Both the position numbers and the translations under genes were made by a program. The notes under the pieces were generated by a model. That model did no database searches. It saw nothing but the letters and a program-made list of their open reading frames with translations, and was not told the origin of the DNA. Below, one piece after another: positions 19,834 through 27,573 of a stretch of DNA of 42,112 nt (its first letter is position 1; each line of letters begins with the position of its first letter). The stretch is from Deltaproteobacteria bacterium (GTDB lineage: Bacteria; Desulfobacterota; Binatia; HRBIN30; JACQVA1): assembly GCA_016178705.1 (NCBI GenBank), contig JACOST010000007.1, positions 1 to 42,112 of the forward strand. The letters run 5' to 3'.

Positions 19834-21234
19834 TCAGGCGCGCCCACCTTCGGTGAGATGCTTCAAGTTCAAAATCTCGTCTAACCGTTCGGGCGACATC
19901 AGTCCTTCTTCGAGAATGACCTGACGTAGCGATTTGTTCTCGGCCAGCGCCTTCTTGAACACCTTCGCGGCGGCGTCGTAGCCGATCACCGGCGCAACCG
20001 CGGTAACCAACGACGCGGTGTTCTCGCCGTAGCTGCGGCACTGTGCCGCGTTCGCGACGATCCCGCGAACGCACTTGTCAGCCAGCACCTGCGCGGCGCA
20101 GCCGAGCAGCTCGATCCCTTCGAGCAGGTTGTGCGCGATGACCGGCATCATCACGTTCAGATCCAGATTGCCGTTCATGGCCGCGATGGCAATCGTCGTG
20201 TCGTTGCCGATGACGTGAGCCGCAACCATGTTGACCGCCTCCGCGATCACCGGATTCACTTTGCCCGGCATGATGCTCGAGCCCGGCTGGGTCGCGGGCA
20301 GCTCGATCTCATTAAAACCGGTGCGCGGGCCCGACGTGAGCAGGCGCAGATCGTTGGCGATTTTCATCAGACCGACTGCGATCGTCTTGAGGGCGCCCGA
20401 CAACTCGACGCAAGCGTCCTTGTTCTGCATCGCCTCGAACGGATTGTCGGCGCGCTTGAACAGATGCCCGGTGAGGCCGCGCAGTTCAGTGACCACGCGC
20501 GTCGCAAACTCGGGATGCGCATTGAGGCCGGTGCCGAGCGCGGTACCGCCGATCGGCAGCTCGGACAAGTGCGGCCGTGTGTTCTCCACGCGCACGACCC
20601 CGTGGCGCACCACGCTGGCGTAGCCGGAGAACTCCTGTCCGAGGGTGACCGGCACGGCATCCTGCAAGTGCGTACGGCCGGCTTTCACCACATCCTTGAA
20701 CTCATCGGCCTTCTGCCCGAAGGCTGCCGCGAGGTGGCGCAGGGCCGGCAGCAAGTGCAGCTCGACCGCTTCCATCGCCGCGACGTGAATGGCGGTGGGG
20801 AAGACGTCGTTGGTGCTCTGCCCCATGTTGACGTGGTCGTTGGGATGAACGAGCGGCTTGTCGCCGCGCGCACCGCCGAGGATTTCCGTCGCACGCGTCG
20901 TGATCACTTCGTTCGCGTTCATGTTGGTCGAGGTACCCGAGCCGGTTTGAAAGATGTCGACGACGAATTCGGCGTCGAACTTTCCCTCGGCGACTTCGAG
21001 AGCAGCCTGCTCGATCGCTTGCGCAAGCCGGGCGTCGAGCAGACGGACTTGTTTGTTGGCCCGGGCCGCAGCCACCTTGATCAATCCGAGGGCGCGAATG
21101 AACCGGCGCGAGAAGCGCAGGCCGGAGATTGGAAAATTCTCCACCGCGCGCGCGGTCTGCGCTCCATAGTACGCCGCCGCCGGCACACGCATTTCGCCCA
21201 TGCTGTCCTTCTCAATCCGAAACTCATCAGCCAT
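19834..21234 (-). CDS. fumC: Class II fumarate hydratase
   Basis: The 466-residue protein converts fumarate to L-malate in the TCA cycle. It has the class II, iron-independent fold. It starts [26 protein letters not shown], includes [17 protein letters not shown] and [19 protein letters not shown], and carries the fumarase/aspartase signature [11 protein letters not shown] near residue 320. The length matches E. coli FumC. The start ATG is well supported by the conserved N-terminus. It stands alone between the FG-GAP gene and the CDF gene on the same strand. Confidence 0.97.
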   Translation of the reverse strand: MADEFRIEKDSMGEMRVPAAAYYGAQTARAVENFPISGLRFSRRFIRALGLIKVAAARANKQVRLLDARLAQAIEQAALEVAEGKFDAEFVVDIFQTGSGTSTNMNANEVITTRATEILGGARGDKPLVHPNDHVNMGQSTNDVFPTAIHVAAMEAVELHLLPALRHLAAAFGQKADEFKDVVKAGRTHLQDAVPVTLGQEFSGYASVVRHGVVRVENTRPHLSELPIGGTALGTGLNAHPEFATRVVTELRGLTGHLFKRADNPFEAMQNKDACVELSGALKTIAVGLMKIANDLRLLTSGPRTGFNEIELPATQPGSSIMPGKVNPVIAEAVNMVAAHVIGNDTTIAIAAMNGNLDLNVMMPVIAHNLLEGIELLGCAAQVLADKCVRGIVANAAQCRSYGENTASLVTAVAPVIGYDAAAKVFKKALAENKSLRQVILEEGLMSPERLDEILNLKHLTEGGRA

Positions 21235-21390
21235 GTGGTCCTCCGCATGTGGTTACGGTTTGCGAGTACCAAACACGCGCGCAATTGGCGAGCGCGGCAG
21301 CGCTTATGGCTCCTTGCGCACCGCTTATCGCTGGGGAGAGGCGTTGGGGTGACTCGGGACCGGTGTGTATCTATGGTGGTGAGCCGCGGA

Positions 21391-21410
21391 GGGCGACGCA
21401 TGCGTCGCCC
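21391..21410. repeat. 20-bp perfect palindrome, copy 1
   Basis: GGGCGACGCATGCGTCGCCC reads the same on both strands and is followed by CTAC. The same palindrome, flanked by the same four bases in inverted order, occurs at 32869-32888. It lies in the 260-bp gap between the CDF gene and fumC. Function could be a REP-like element or transcript-end hairpin; there is no T tract. Confidence 0.85.
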
Positions 21411-21463
21411 CTACACCGGAGCGACCGCCGACGCCGAACCTTCGGACTTAAGCCGGGAGACCG

Positions 21464-21490
21464 ACCCACGAATCACGACCCACGATTCGC
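21464..21490. repeat. Short degenerate CACGA/CACGAATC repeats
   Basis: The stretch is built from ACCCACGAATCACGACC-like units, ending just before the CDF stop codon. The same motif in reverse complement makes up 24547-24600. Confidence 0.6.
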
Positions 21491-21494
21491 GATC

Positions 21495-22370
21495 TCAGAA
21501 ATGCACCGGCTCGAATTCCTTCCGATTGACGCGCTCGATCTGGATCGTGACGTGATCGATGTGGAAACGCTCTGCGGAGACGCGTTGCATGGCGTCGAGC
21601 ACGCCGTCATGATCGGCGCCGCCGTCGATTACGGCGTGGGCGCTCAAGGCTTCGCGCCCGGTGGTCAGCGTCCACACGTGCAGGTCGTGGACTTCGAGCG
21701 TGCCGGGCACGTCATTGAGCGCGCGCCGCAGCGCATCGAGGTCGACGTGCGCCGGCACCGCTTCCATCAACACGTCGACGGCATCGCGAATCAATCCCCA
21801 CGAACTGCCGATGATCAGCACGCCGATGCCGGCGCTGATCAGTGGATCAGCAACGTACCAACCGGTCGTCAGCATGACCGCCCCGGCCGCCAATGCACCG
21901 ACCGATCCGAGCAGGTCGGACAACACGTGCAGAAACGCGCCGCGCAAATTGAGGCTACTGTCGTCGTGCGGCTGTAGCAGTCGCGCGCACACCACGTTCA
22001 CTACCAGCCCGACCGCTGCCACGACCATCATCGGCCCGGCCTTCACGATCGGCGGTGCATGATAGCGCTGCCACGCTTCGTAGCCGATGTAGAAGACGAC
22101 CAGCCACAGGAAGAGCCCGTTGATGAACGCCGCGAGAATTTCGACCCGATAGTAGCCGAATGTCTTGGTATCGCTCGCCGGCCGGGTGCTGATCCACAGC
22201 GCCCAGAACGCAAGCAGCAACGCCGCCACGTCGGCGAACATGTGCGCGGCATCGGCCAACAAAGCGAGGCTATTGGTGAGATAGCCGCCGACCAGTTCGA
22301 TCAGAAACAGCGCGGCGGTGAGGATGACCGCTAGCCGGAGCGCATGTTGATCGTGGGCGCGGGGGTGCAT
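21495..22370 (-). CDS. Cation diffusion facilitator (Zn/Co/Cd efflux) transporter
   Basis: The 291-residue protein is a CDF antiporter of the CzcD/ZitB type, exporting divalent metal ions in exchange for protons. Six membrane helices span residues about 15-190. The metal site residues are visible as HxxxD in helix II (LADAAHMFADV) and HxxxD in helix V (AFLHVLSDLLGSV). The C-terminal cytoplasmic ferredoxin-like domain (about 205-291) has LEVHDLHVWTLTTG and ends HIDHVTIQIER. The N-terminus has a short His-containing stretch (MHPRAHDQHA). No metal-responsive regulator is adjacent. Confidence 0.94.
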   Translation of the reverse strand: MHPRAHDQHALRLAVILTAALFLIELVGGYLTNSLALLADAAHMFADVAALLLAFWALWISTRPASDTKTFGYYRVEILAAFINGLFLWLVVFYIGYEAWQRYHAPPIVKAGPMMVVAAVGLVVNVVCARLLQPHDDSSLNLRGAFLHVLSDLLGSVGALAAGAVMLTTGWYVADPLISAGIGVLIIGSSWGLIRDAVDVLMEAVPAHVDLDALRRALNDVPGTLEVHDLHVWTLTTGREALSAHAVIDGGADHDGVLDAMQRVSAERFHIDHVTIQIERVNRKEFEPVHF

Positions 22371-22386
22371 GCTCAGGAAGAAGTGG

Positions 22387-22415
22387 GCAGTCGGCAGGGG
22401 GCAGTCGGCAGTCGG
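22387..22415. repeat. GCAGTCG short tandem repeat
   Basis: Three to four tandem GCAGTCG(G) units lie between the CDF start and the apt stop codon, ending one base before that stop. Such 7-8 bp arrays are a separate repeat family from the others in this window. Confidence 0.7.
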
Positions 22416-22934
22416 TCACTCAGCGGCATACTGAATCAGGGAGAACACGCCATGCGGGGCGAGTTTGTCGCGGCCGTTGAGAAAACTCAGCTCGATGATG
22501 AACGCGCACTCGACGACTTCACCCCCGAGGTGCTCGATCAACTGAATCGCTGCACCGGCGGTGCCACCAGTGGCGAGCAGATCGTCAACGAGCAAGACGC
22601 GGCAGGGATGGCCGAAGGCGTCGCGATGAATTTCCAAGCGATCGGCGCCGTATTCCAGCTCATATTCCGCCGCAACCGTCTGCGCCGGCAGTTTGCCGGG
22701 CTTGCGGACGATCGCTAGTCCGCGCCCGAGCGCATATGCCAGCGCGGCACCGAGAATGAAACCGCGTGACTCCACTCCCAACACCATGTCGATGCGGTCG
22801 CGATAGCGCGCCGCGAACCGGTCGACGACGGCGCGGAACGCGTCAGCGTTGGCCAGCAGCGGCGTGATGTCCTTGAAGATGATCCCCGGCTTCGGGAAGT
22901 TTGGAATGTCGCGAATGAACGATTGGAAGTTCAC
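22416..22934 (-). CDS. apt: Adenine phosphoribosyltransferase
   Basis: The start GTG 22934 is chosen because GGAGG lies four bases upstream and because VNFQSFIRDIPNFPKPGIIFKDITPLL matches Apt N-termini. The frame is open further upstream but that part is unrelated. The 172-residue enzyme salvages adenine: adenine plus PRPP gives AMP and pyrophosphate. The PRPP loop VLLVDDLLATGGTA is near residues 118-131, and VLGVESRGFILGAALAYAL is also characteristic. The C-terminus (GVFSLIQY) is family-typical. Confidence 0.95.
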   Translation of the reverse strand: MNFQSFIRDIPNFPKPGIIFKDITPLLANADAFRAVVDRFAARYRDRIDMVLGVESRGFILGAALAYALGRGLAIVRKPGKLPAQTVAAEYELEYGADRLEIHRDAFGHPCRVLLVDDLLATGGTAGAAIQLIEHLGGEVVECAFIIELSFLNGRDKLAPHGVFSLIQYAAE

Positions 22935-22942
22935 AGGGCCTC

Positions 22943-22980
22943 CGTGTCGTGCTCGTGGCTCGTGCTCGTGAGTCGTGGTC
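22943..22980. repeat. CTCGTG/GTCGTG short tandem repeat
   Basis: Units of CGTG(C/G)TCGTGGCTCGTG run through the leader of apt, ending close to its Shine-Dalgarno. Nothing coding is seen here. Confidence 0.6.
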
Positions 22981-23015
22981 TTCCTTATACCAACGCCACT
23001 CACCAACACCACCGT

Positions 23016-23057
23016 CCGCATTCCGCGACCCCATTCCGCAATCCGCATTCCGCAATC
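23016..23057. repeat. ATTCCGC/AATCCGC short tandem repeat
   Basis: About four units of (C)ATTCCGC and (C)AATCCGC occupy the gap between the NlpD-like gene (stop at 23059) and apt. This is another distinct 7-8 bp repeat family. Confidence 0.75.
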
Positions 23058-23058
23058 T

Positions 23059-23778
23059 CTACTTGGCGCTCGCGGTCAGTTGCGGGAGGAAGTAGATCGG
23101 GTTGCGCGCAATGTTGTCCTGGCGGACTTCGAAGTGGAGATTCGGGCCGGTGGTGTGTCCGCTGTCGCCGACGGTCGCAATCAGTTGGCCACGCCGCACG
23201 CGCGCACCCTCACGCGTGCGATTCTCGCGGTTGTGTGCGTACACGGTCGCGTAGCCATCGGCGTGGCGGATGATGATCACGTTGCCGTAGCCCGACAGTT
23301 TGTCGGCGTAGATCACTTCGCCATCGGCGGCGGCCAGCACCACGGTGCCGATGGGCGCCGCGATGTCGATGCCGTCGTGGAAGCGTTTGCCGCGCGGTCC
23401 GAATCCAGAACTCACGGTGCCGGCGTCGATGGGCCAATTGAACGGGCGCCGGCCATCGCCGCGCGGAAATTCACCGTGATGCGGGACCGCGGTATTGATA
23501 TCGCTTGGGGTGATCACGTGCACGGGCAGCTCGCGCGTCGCGCCGGGAATCAACAGGCGCTGTCCAACTTCGATGCGCGCCGGATCGCGCACGTGGTTGG
23601 CGCGCGCTATGCGCTGCACGCCCACACCGTACGCCTTGCTGATACGAGAGAGCGTGTCGCCGGGGCGGACCCGATGATAGACCTTGTGGCCGCACGCGGT
23701 TGCCAGCGCCACCAGCACCACCAGCGCCCCAATGATCCACAGCCTACGTTGCCGTTCCCCGTCAGCCACACCCACCAC
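23059..23778 (-). CDS. LysM and M23 peptidase-domain lipoprotein (NlpD/EnvC-like)
   Basis: The 239-residue protein has a signal peptide ending at a lipobox (LVALATAC), a LysM peptidoglycan-binding domain (VRPGDTLSRISKAYGVGVQRIARANHV, residues about 36-80) and a C-terminal LytM/M23 domain. Zinc ligands are partly conserved: HDGID (HxxxD), YAH and NLHFE. The usual HxH is NxH here, so endopeptidase activity is uncertain. NlpD homologues are often inactive and activate amidases at division. The start is GTG 23778, with nearby GTG alternatives. It lies 65 bp downstream of pcm, an order known from many proteobacteria (surE-pcm-nlpD). Confidence 0.88.
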   Translation of the reverse strand: MVGVADGERQRRLWIIGALVVLVALATACGHKVYHRVRPGDTLSRISKAYGVGVQRIARANHVRDPARIEVGQRLLIPGATRELPVHVITPSDINTAVPHHGEFPRGDGRRPFNWPIDAGTVSSGFGPRGKRFHDGIDIAAPIGTVVLAAADGEVIYADKLSGYGNVIIIRHADGYATVYAHNRENRTREGARVRRGQLIATVGDSGHTTGPNLHFEVRQDNIARNPIYFLPQLTASAK

Positions 23779-23843
23779 TTCAGGCGCGCGCTTTTCACCG
23801 AGCCCACGCGCGCCGTTCCATTTACCTGTTCGTCACCCGCGCG

Positions 23844-24503
23844 CTACGATTCGTCCCAGCCGTCGGCGCCTACCAGCCGCACGAAGCGGCACTCGCCGAA
23901 GTACTCTTCCTCCCACCCGGTCGCGCTGCGCCGGATGCGGGCGAGGCCCTGCAACTCGGCCTCGCCCAAGGGCAACACCAAACAGCCGGCGGGACCGAGC
24001 TGCTGCAGCAGCTCGCGCGGAACCCGGCGCGCCGCCGCGGTCACAACGATCGCGGTGAACGGCGCCGCCTCGGGCCAGCCCTGTTCGCCGTCACCCACGC
24101 GCAAGTGGACGCGCTCGCCGTAGCCAAGCGCCAACAACGCTTCTTTCGCCGCCAGGCTCAATTCGGCGTGTCGTTCGATCGTGAAGACCTCGGCACCCAG
24201 TTCCGCCAACACCGCAGCTTGGTAGCCCGAGCCCGTGCCAACCTCGAGCACGCGGTCGCCGACTTGCGGCCGGACCACTTCGGTCATCAGCGCCACCATG
24301 TACGGCTGCGAGATCGTCTGACTGTGCCCGATCGGGAGCGGATGATCCTCGTAGGCGTGCGCACGTTGCGCCAGCGGTACGAAGCAATGCCGCGGCACGC
24401 GCCCCAGCGCCGCCAGCACCCGCGCGTCGCGGATACCGCGCGCCGCAATCTGTTCGCTCACCATGCGCCGCCGCTCAGCCGCGTAGTTGCTCGCGCTGGC
24501 CAT
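23844..24503 (-). CDS. pcm: Protein-L-isoaspartate O-methyltransferase
   Basis: ATG 24503 gives 219 residues, the normal length; an in-frame upstream start at 24539 adds an unlikely leader. The enzyme methylates L-isoaspartyl residues in damaged proteins so they can be repaired, using SAM. Family signatures are visible: RVPRHCFVPLAQRAHAYEDHPLPIGHSQTISQPYMVALMTE (each part conserved), the SAM site VLEVGTGSGYQAAVLAEL, and VTAAARRVPRELLQQLGPAGCLVLPLG. The downstream gene is NlpD-like, matching the conserved pcm-nlpD linkage. No surE is seen upstream. Confidence 0.95.
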   Translation of the reverse strand: MASASNYAAERRRMVSEQIAARGIRDARVLAALGRVPRHCFVPLAQRAHAYEDHPLPIGHSQTISQPYMVALMTEVVRPQVGDRVLEVGTGSGYQAAVLAELGAEVFTIERHAELSLAAKEALLALGYGERVHLRVGDGEQGWPEAAPFTAIVVTAAARRVPRELLQQLGPAGCLVLPLGEAELQGLARIRRSATGWEEEYFGECRFVRLVGADGWDES

Positions 24504-24546
24504 GGCTTGACGATTACCATCGGCCCTGCGGGCTCGCAAACGGCCT

Positions 24547-24600
24547 CGTGAATCGTGGCCCGCGAGTCGTGACGCGTGAGTCGTGAATCGTGACTGATGA
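24547..24600. repeat. GTGAATC/GTGAGTC short tandem repeats
   Basis: Seven or so degenerate TCGTGAATCGTG, GAGTCGTG and GTGACG units lie between pcm (minus) and the SDR gene (plus). This is the reverse complement of the CACGA repeat at 21464-21490. Confidence 0.7.
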
Positions 24601-24667
24601 GTGGTAACTCGGCGGGCCTGGGGGACACGTCACGAGCACCGTCGCCCGTCCGAGTAGTATCCGAAAC

Positions 24668-24735
24668 GGGAGGGCGAGCCTTCCGGCGAGCCGTTTGGTT
24701 TGCACAGTGCGGCTCGGCAGAAGCCTCGCCCTCCC
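24668..24735. repeat. Imperfect 26-bp stem-loop element upstream of the SDR gene
   Basis: The left arm starting GGGAGGGCGAGCC (24668) pairs with the right arm ending CCTCGCCCTCCC (24735). There are about four mismatches over 26 bp and a 16-nt loop around TTTGGTTTGCACAGTG. It has no T tract, so it is probably a REP-like intergenic element rather than a terminator. With the short tandem repeats before it, this fills most of the 347-bp gap between pcm and the SDR start. Confidence 0.75.
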
Positions 24736-24837
24736 AGGTTTGCATCTGCCGATTTGTATACCCGATCGTGAGACACTACGCTGGCGCACCGCGGGCTGGT
24801 GCGATCACCAGGGTTGCGGTAGATACCGCCTCGACCC

Positions 24838-24843
24838 AAAGGA
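24838..24843 (+). promoter_or_regulatory. Shine-Dalgarno that points to an ACG start for the SDR gene
   Basis: AAAGGA is placed 7 nt before ACG at 24851. The residues after that codon (GKLANKIAIITGAG) are a standard SDR N-terminus, where ATG would normally stand. No ATG, GTG or TTG lies between the Shine-Dalgarno and the conserved domain. Confidence 0.6.
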
Positions 24844-24850
24844 CAACAAA

Positions 24851-25600
24851 ACGGGCAAGCTGGCAAACAAGATCGCGATCATCACTGGCGCGGGCTCCGG
24901 TATCGGGCGCGCGTCGGCGGTGCTGTTCGCGCGCGAAGGCGCGCACGTGATGGTCGCCGATCTCAATCGCGCGGGCGCCGACGAAACAGTCGCAAGCATC
25001 AGTCAGTCGGGCGGCCAGGCCACCGCAGTCACCGTCGATGTCAGTCGCGCGGAATCAGTCCAGGCGATGATCGGAGACACGGTCACGGAGTTCGGGCGAC
25101 TCGATGTGCTGTTCAACAACGCCGGCATTGGTGGTCCGTTCGCGGCGTTCTCAGACTACACCGAGGAGAACTTCGACCGCGTCGTCGCGGTCAACCTCAA
25201 GGGCGTGTTCCTCGGCATGAAGTATGGCATCGCGGCGATGCTCACGAGCGGCGGGGGCGCGGTGATCAACACCGCATCGGTCGCGGGCATGATTGGCGCC
25301 CGCGGTTATGCCGGCTACAGCGCGTCGAAGGGTGGCGTGATTCAGCTCACCAAGGTCGCCGCGCTCGAGTACGCCAAACACCACGTGCGTGTGAACTGCA
25401 TCGCCCCCGGCGGCGTCGACACGCCGATCCTCGAAATGGTGCCGGCGGCGCACCGCGCCGCTATCTCGCGCAGCAATCCGATGGAGCGACTGGCACGGCC
25501 GGAGGAACTGGCCAGCATGGCGCTGTTCCTCGCTTGCGACGATTCGTCGTTCGCCACCGGCGGTGTGTTCGTCGTCGACGGCGGCTCGACTGCGCAATAG
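24851..25600 (+). CDS. Short-chain dehydrogenase/reductase, apparent ACG start
   Basis: From ACG 24851 the product is 249 residues, the usual SDR length. The Rossmann motif TGAGSGIG is near residue 13. NNAG lies near 88, a catalytic Ser near 140 (INTASVAG) and YSASK in the usual place. The C-terminus GGVFVVDGGSTAQ is typical of classical SDRs, which oxidise or reduce alcohols and ketones with NAD(P). The in-frame alternative starts upstream are TTG 24695 and GTG 24707, but they would add about 50 residues that look like translated intergenic repeat sequence, so they are unlikely. The downstream S9 peptidase begins 10 bp after the stop. Confidence 0.88.
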   Translation, partial: TGKLANKIAIITGAGSGIGRASAVLFAREGAHVMVADLNRAGADETVASISQSGGQATAVTVDVSRAESVQAMIGDTVTEFGRLDVLFNNAGIGGPFAAFSDYTEENFDRVVAVNLKGVFLGMKYGIAAMLTSGGGAVINTASVAGMIGARGYAGYSASKGGVIQLTKVAALEYAKHHVRVNCIAPGGVDTPILEMVPAAHRAAISRSNPMERLARPEELASMALFLACDDSSFATGGVFVVDGGSTAQ

Positions 25601-25610
25601 ACCTCTGCAC

Positions 25611-27563
25611 GTGTCCTCGCACGCACTCCAGCCTCGCATCGCCCCCTACGGTTCATGGCGAGCGCCGATCACCGCCGACGTGATCGTCGCGAGCACGATC
25701 GCTCTCGGCCAGATTGCGATCGATGCCAACGATATCTACTGGACCGAGCTACGACCAACCGAGGGCGGTCGCTCGGTGATCGTCCGCCGGACGCCCGACG
25801 GCATCATCGCCGACGTGACGCCGCCCCCGTTCAATGCGCGCACCCGCGTGCACGAGTACGGCGGCGGCGCGTTTACGGTCGCCGACGGGGTGACATTTTT
25901 CGCAAACTTCACTGACCAACGCCTGTACCGCCAAGATCGCGACCGCACCCCGCGACCGATCACACCGGACGGTGCGTTCCGCTACGCCGATGCCGTACTT
26001 GATCGCCAGCGCTCGCGTCTCATTTGCGTGCGCGAGGATCACTCGCTCGCCGGCCATGAGGCGATCAACATGCTCGTCGGTATCGACAGCGCCGGGCGAA
26101 CGCCGCCGGCGCTGCTGACGGCCGGCAATGATTTCTACGCGGCCCCACGTCTGAGCCCCGACCGCACCCGACTGGCGTGGCTGACGTGGAACCATCCCAA
26201 CATGCCGTGGGATGGCACAGAACTGTGGCTGGCCAAGATTGCCGGCGACGGCGCGCTGCAGCACGCGCAGCGCATCGCCGGCGGCGCGGATGAATCGATC
26301 TTCCAACCGCAGTGGTCACCCGACGGCACGCTCTATTTCGTTTCTGACCGTAGCGGATGGTGGAACCTCTACCGCTGGAATGGCCGCGACAGCGAGGCAC
26401 TCTGCGACATGGCTGCGGAGTTCGGCCGGCCGCAATGGGCCTTCGGGCAGTCGACCTACGCTTTCGAATCGGCCACGCACATCATCTGCAGCTACGCGCG
26501 CGAAGGTCGCTGGCACCTGGCGCGACTGGACACTCGTTCGCGCGAGCTTACGCCGATTGCGTTGCCGTACACGGAGATCAGCTCGATCCGTGTTGCGGAA
26601 GGCGCCGGGCACCATGCGGTGTTCTGCGCTGGGTCGCCGACGGAACCGATGTCGATCGTGCGGCTCGATCTCGTCGACGGCGGGCGAGAGATCATCCGCT
26701 GCGCCAGCACCGTCGATGTCGATGCAGCCTACTTCGCGTCGCCGCAGCCGATCACGTTTGCAACCACCAACGGCGAGACAGCGCACGCCTTCTTCTATCC
26801 GCCCCGCAATCGCGACTACACGGCGCCCGACGGCGAGCAGCCGCCGCTGCTGGTCATCAGCCACGGCGGTCCGACCGGAGCGGCATCGACCGCGCTGAAT
26901 CTCTCCGTTCAATACTGGACCAGTCGCGGCCTGGCCGTGCTCGACGTCAACTACCGCGGCAGCACCGGCTACGGACGCGCCTATCGCCGGCGACTCAATG
27001 GCCAATGGGGAGTGGTCGATGTCGATGATTGCGTCAACGGCGCGTGCGACCTGATCGAGCACGGCCTCGTCGATCCCGACCGCCTTGCCATTCGCGGCAG
27101 CAGTGCCGGCGGCTACACCACGTTGTGCGCGCTGACGTTCCGCAATCTGTTCAAGGCGGGCGCGAGCTACTACGGCATCGGTGATCTCGAAGCGTTGGCG
27201 CACGACACGCACAAATTCGAGTCGCGCTACGAAGAGCGGTTGATTGGTCCCTACCCTGGCCGCCGCGATCTCTATCATGCGCGCTCGCCGATTCACTTCA
27301 CCGATCGTCTCTCCTGTCCCGTGATTTTCTTCCAAGGGCTCGACGACAAGGTCGTCCCGCCCAATCAAGCCGAAGCGATGGTGGCTGCCCTGCGCGCCAA
27401 ACATCTGCCCGTCGCCTACGTGCCCTTTGCGGGCGAAGGCCACGGCTTTCGCCGCGCCGAACACATCAAGCGCGCGCTCGAGGCCGAGCTGTACTTTTAC
27501 TCCCGTGTATTTCAGTTCGTCCTCGCCGATGCGATCGAACCGGTCGCGATCGAGAATCTGTAG
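25611..27563 (+). CDS. S9 family (prolyl oligopeptidase-like) peptidase
   Basis: The 650-residue protein starts at GTG 25611, 10 bp after the SDR stop, with a weak ribosome site. An N-terminal beta-propeller (about 20-390, with blade sequences such as PQWSPDGTLYFVSDRSGWWNLY) precedes an alpha/beta-hydrolase domain. The catalytic triad is visible: Ser in GSSAGGYT (about residue 496), Asp in GLDDKVVPP (about 576) and His in EGHGF (about 609). VISHGGPTGAAS supplies the oxyanion region. These enzymes cleave short peptides after proline or are acylaminoacyl peptidases; the exact specificity cannot be read. No signal peptide, so probably cytoplasmic. The 3' end faces the lytic transglycosylase gene, with a 10-bp gap. 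Confidence 0.92.
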   Translation: MSSHALQPRIAPYGSWRAPITADVIVASTIALGQIAIDANDIYWTELRPTEGGRSVIVRRTPDGIIADVTPPPFNARTRVHEYGGGAFTVADGVTFFANFTDQRLYRQDRDRTPRPITPDGAFRYADAVLDRQRSRLICVREDHSLAGHEAINMLVGIDSAGRTPPALLTAGNDFYAAPRLSPDRTRLAWLTWNHPNMPWDGTELWLAKIAGDGALQHAQRIAGGADESIFQPQWSPDGTLYFVSDRSGWWNLYRWNGRDSEALCDMAAEFGRPQWAFGQSTYAFESATHIICSYAREGRWHLARLDTRSRELTPIALPYTEISSIRVAEGAGHHAVFCAGSPTEPMSIVRLDLVDGGREIIRCASTVDVDAAYFASPQPITFATTNGETAHAFFYPPRNRDYTAPDGEQPPLLVISHGGPTGAASTALNLSVQYWTSRGLAVLDVNYRGSTGYGRAYRRRLNGQWGVVDVDDCVNGACDLIEHGLVDPDRLAIRGSSAGGYTTLCALTFRNLFKAGASYYGIGDLEALAHDTHKFESRYEERLIGPYPGRRDLYHARSPIHFTDRLSCPVIFFQGLDDKVVPPNQAEAMVAALRAKHLPVAYVPFAGEGHGFRRAEHIKRALEAELYFYSRVFQFVLADAIEPVAIENL

Positions 27564-27573
27564 TGCCGCGGTC

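Noticed and set aside
20131-21555. 474-codon plus-strand frame
   Set aside because: It is antisense to fumC, whose signature motifs are intact.
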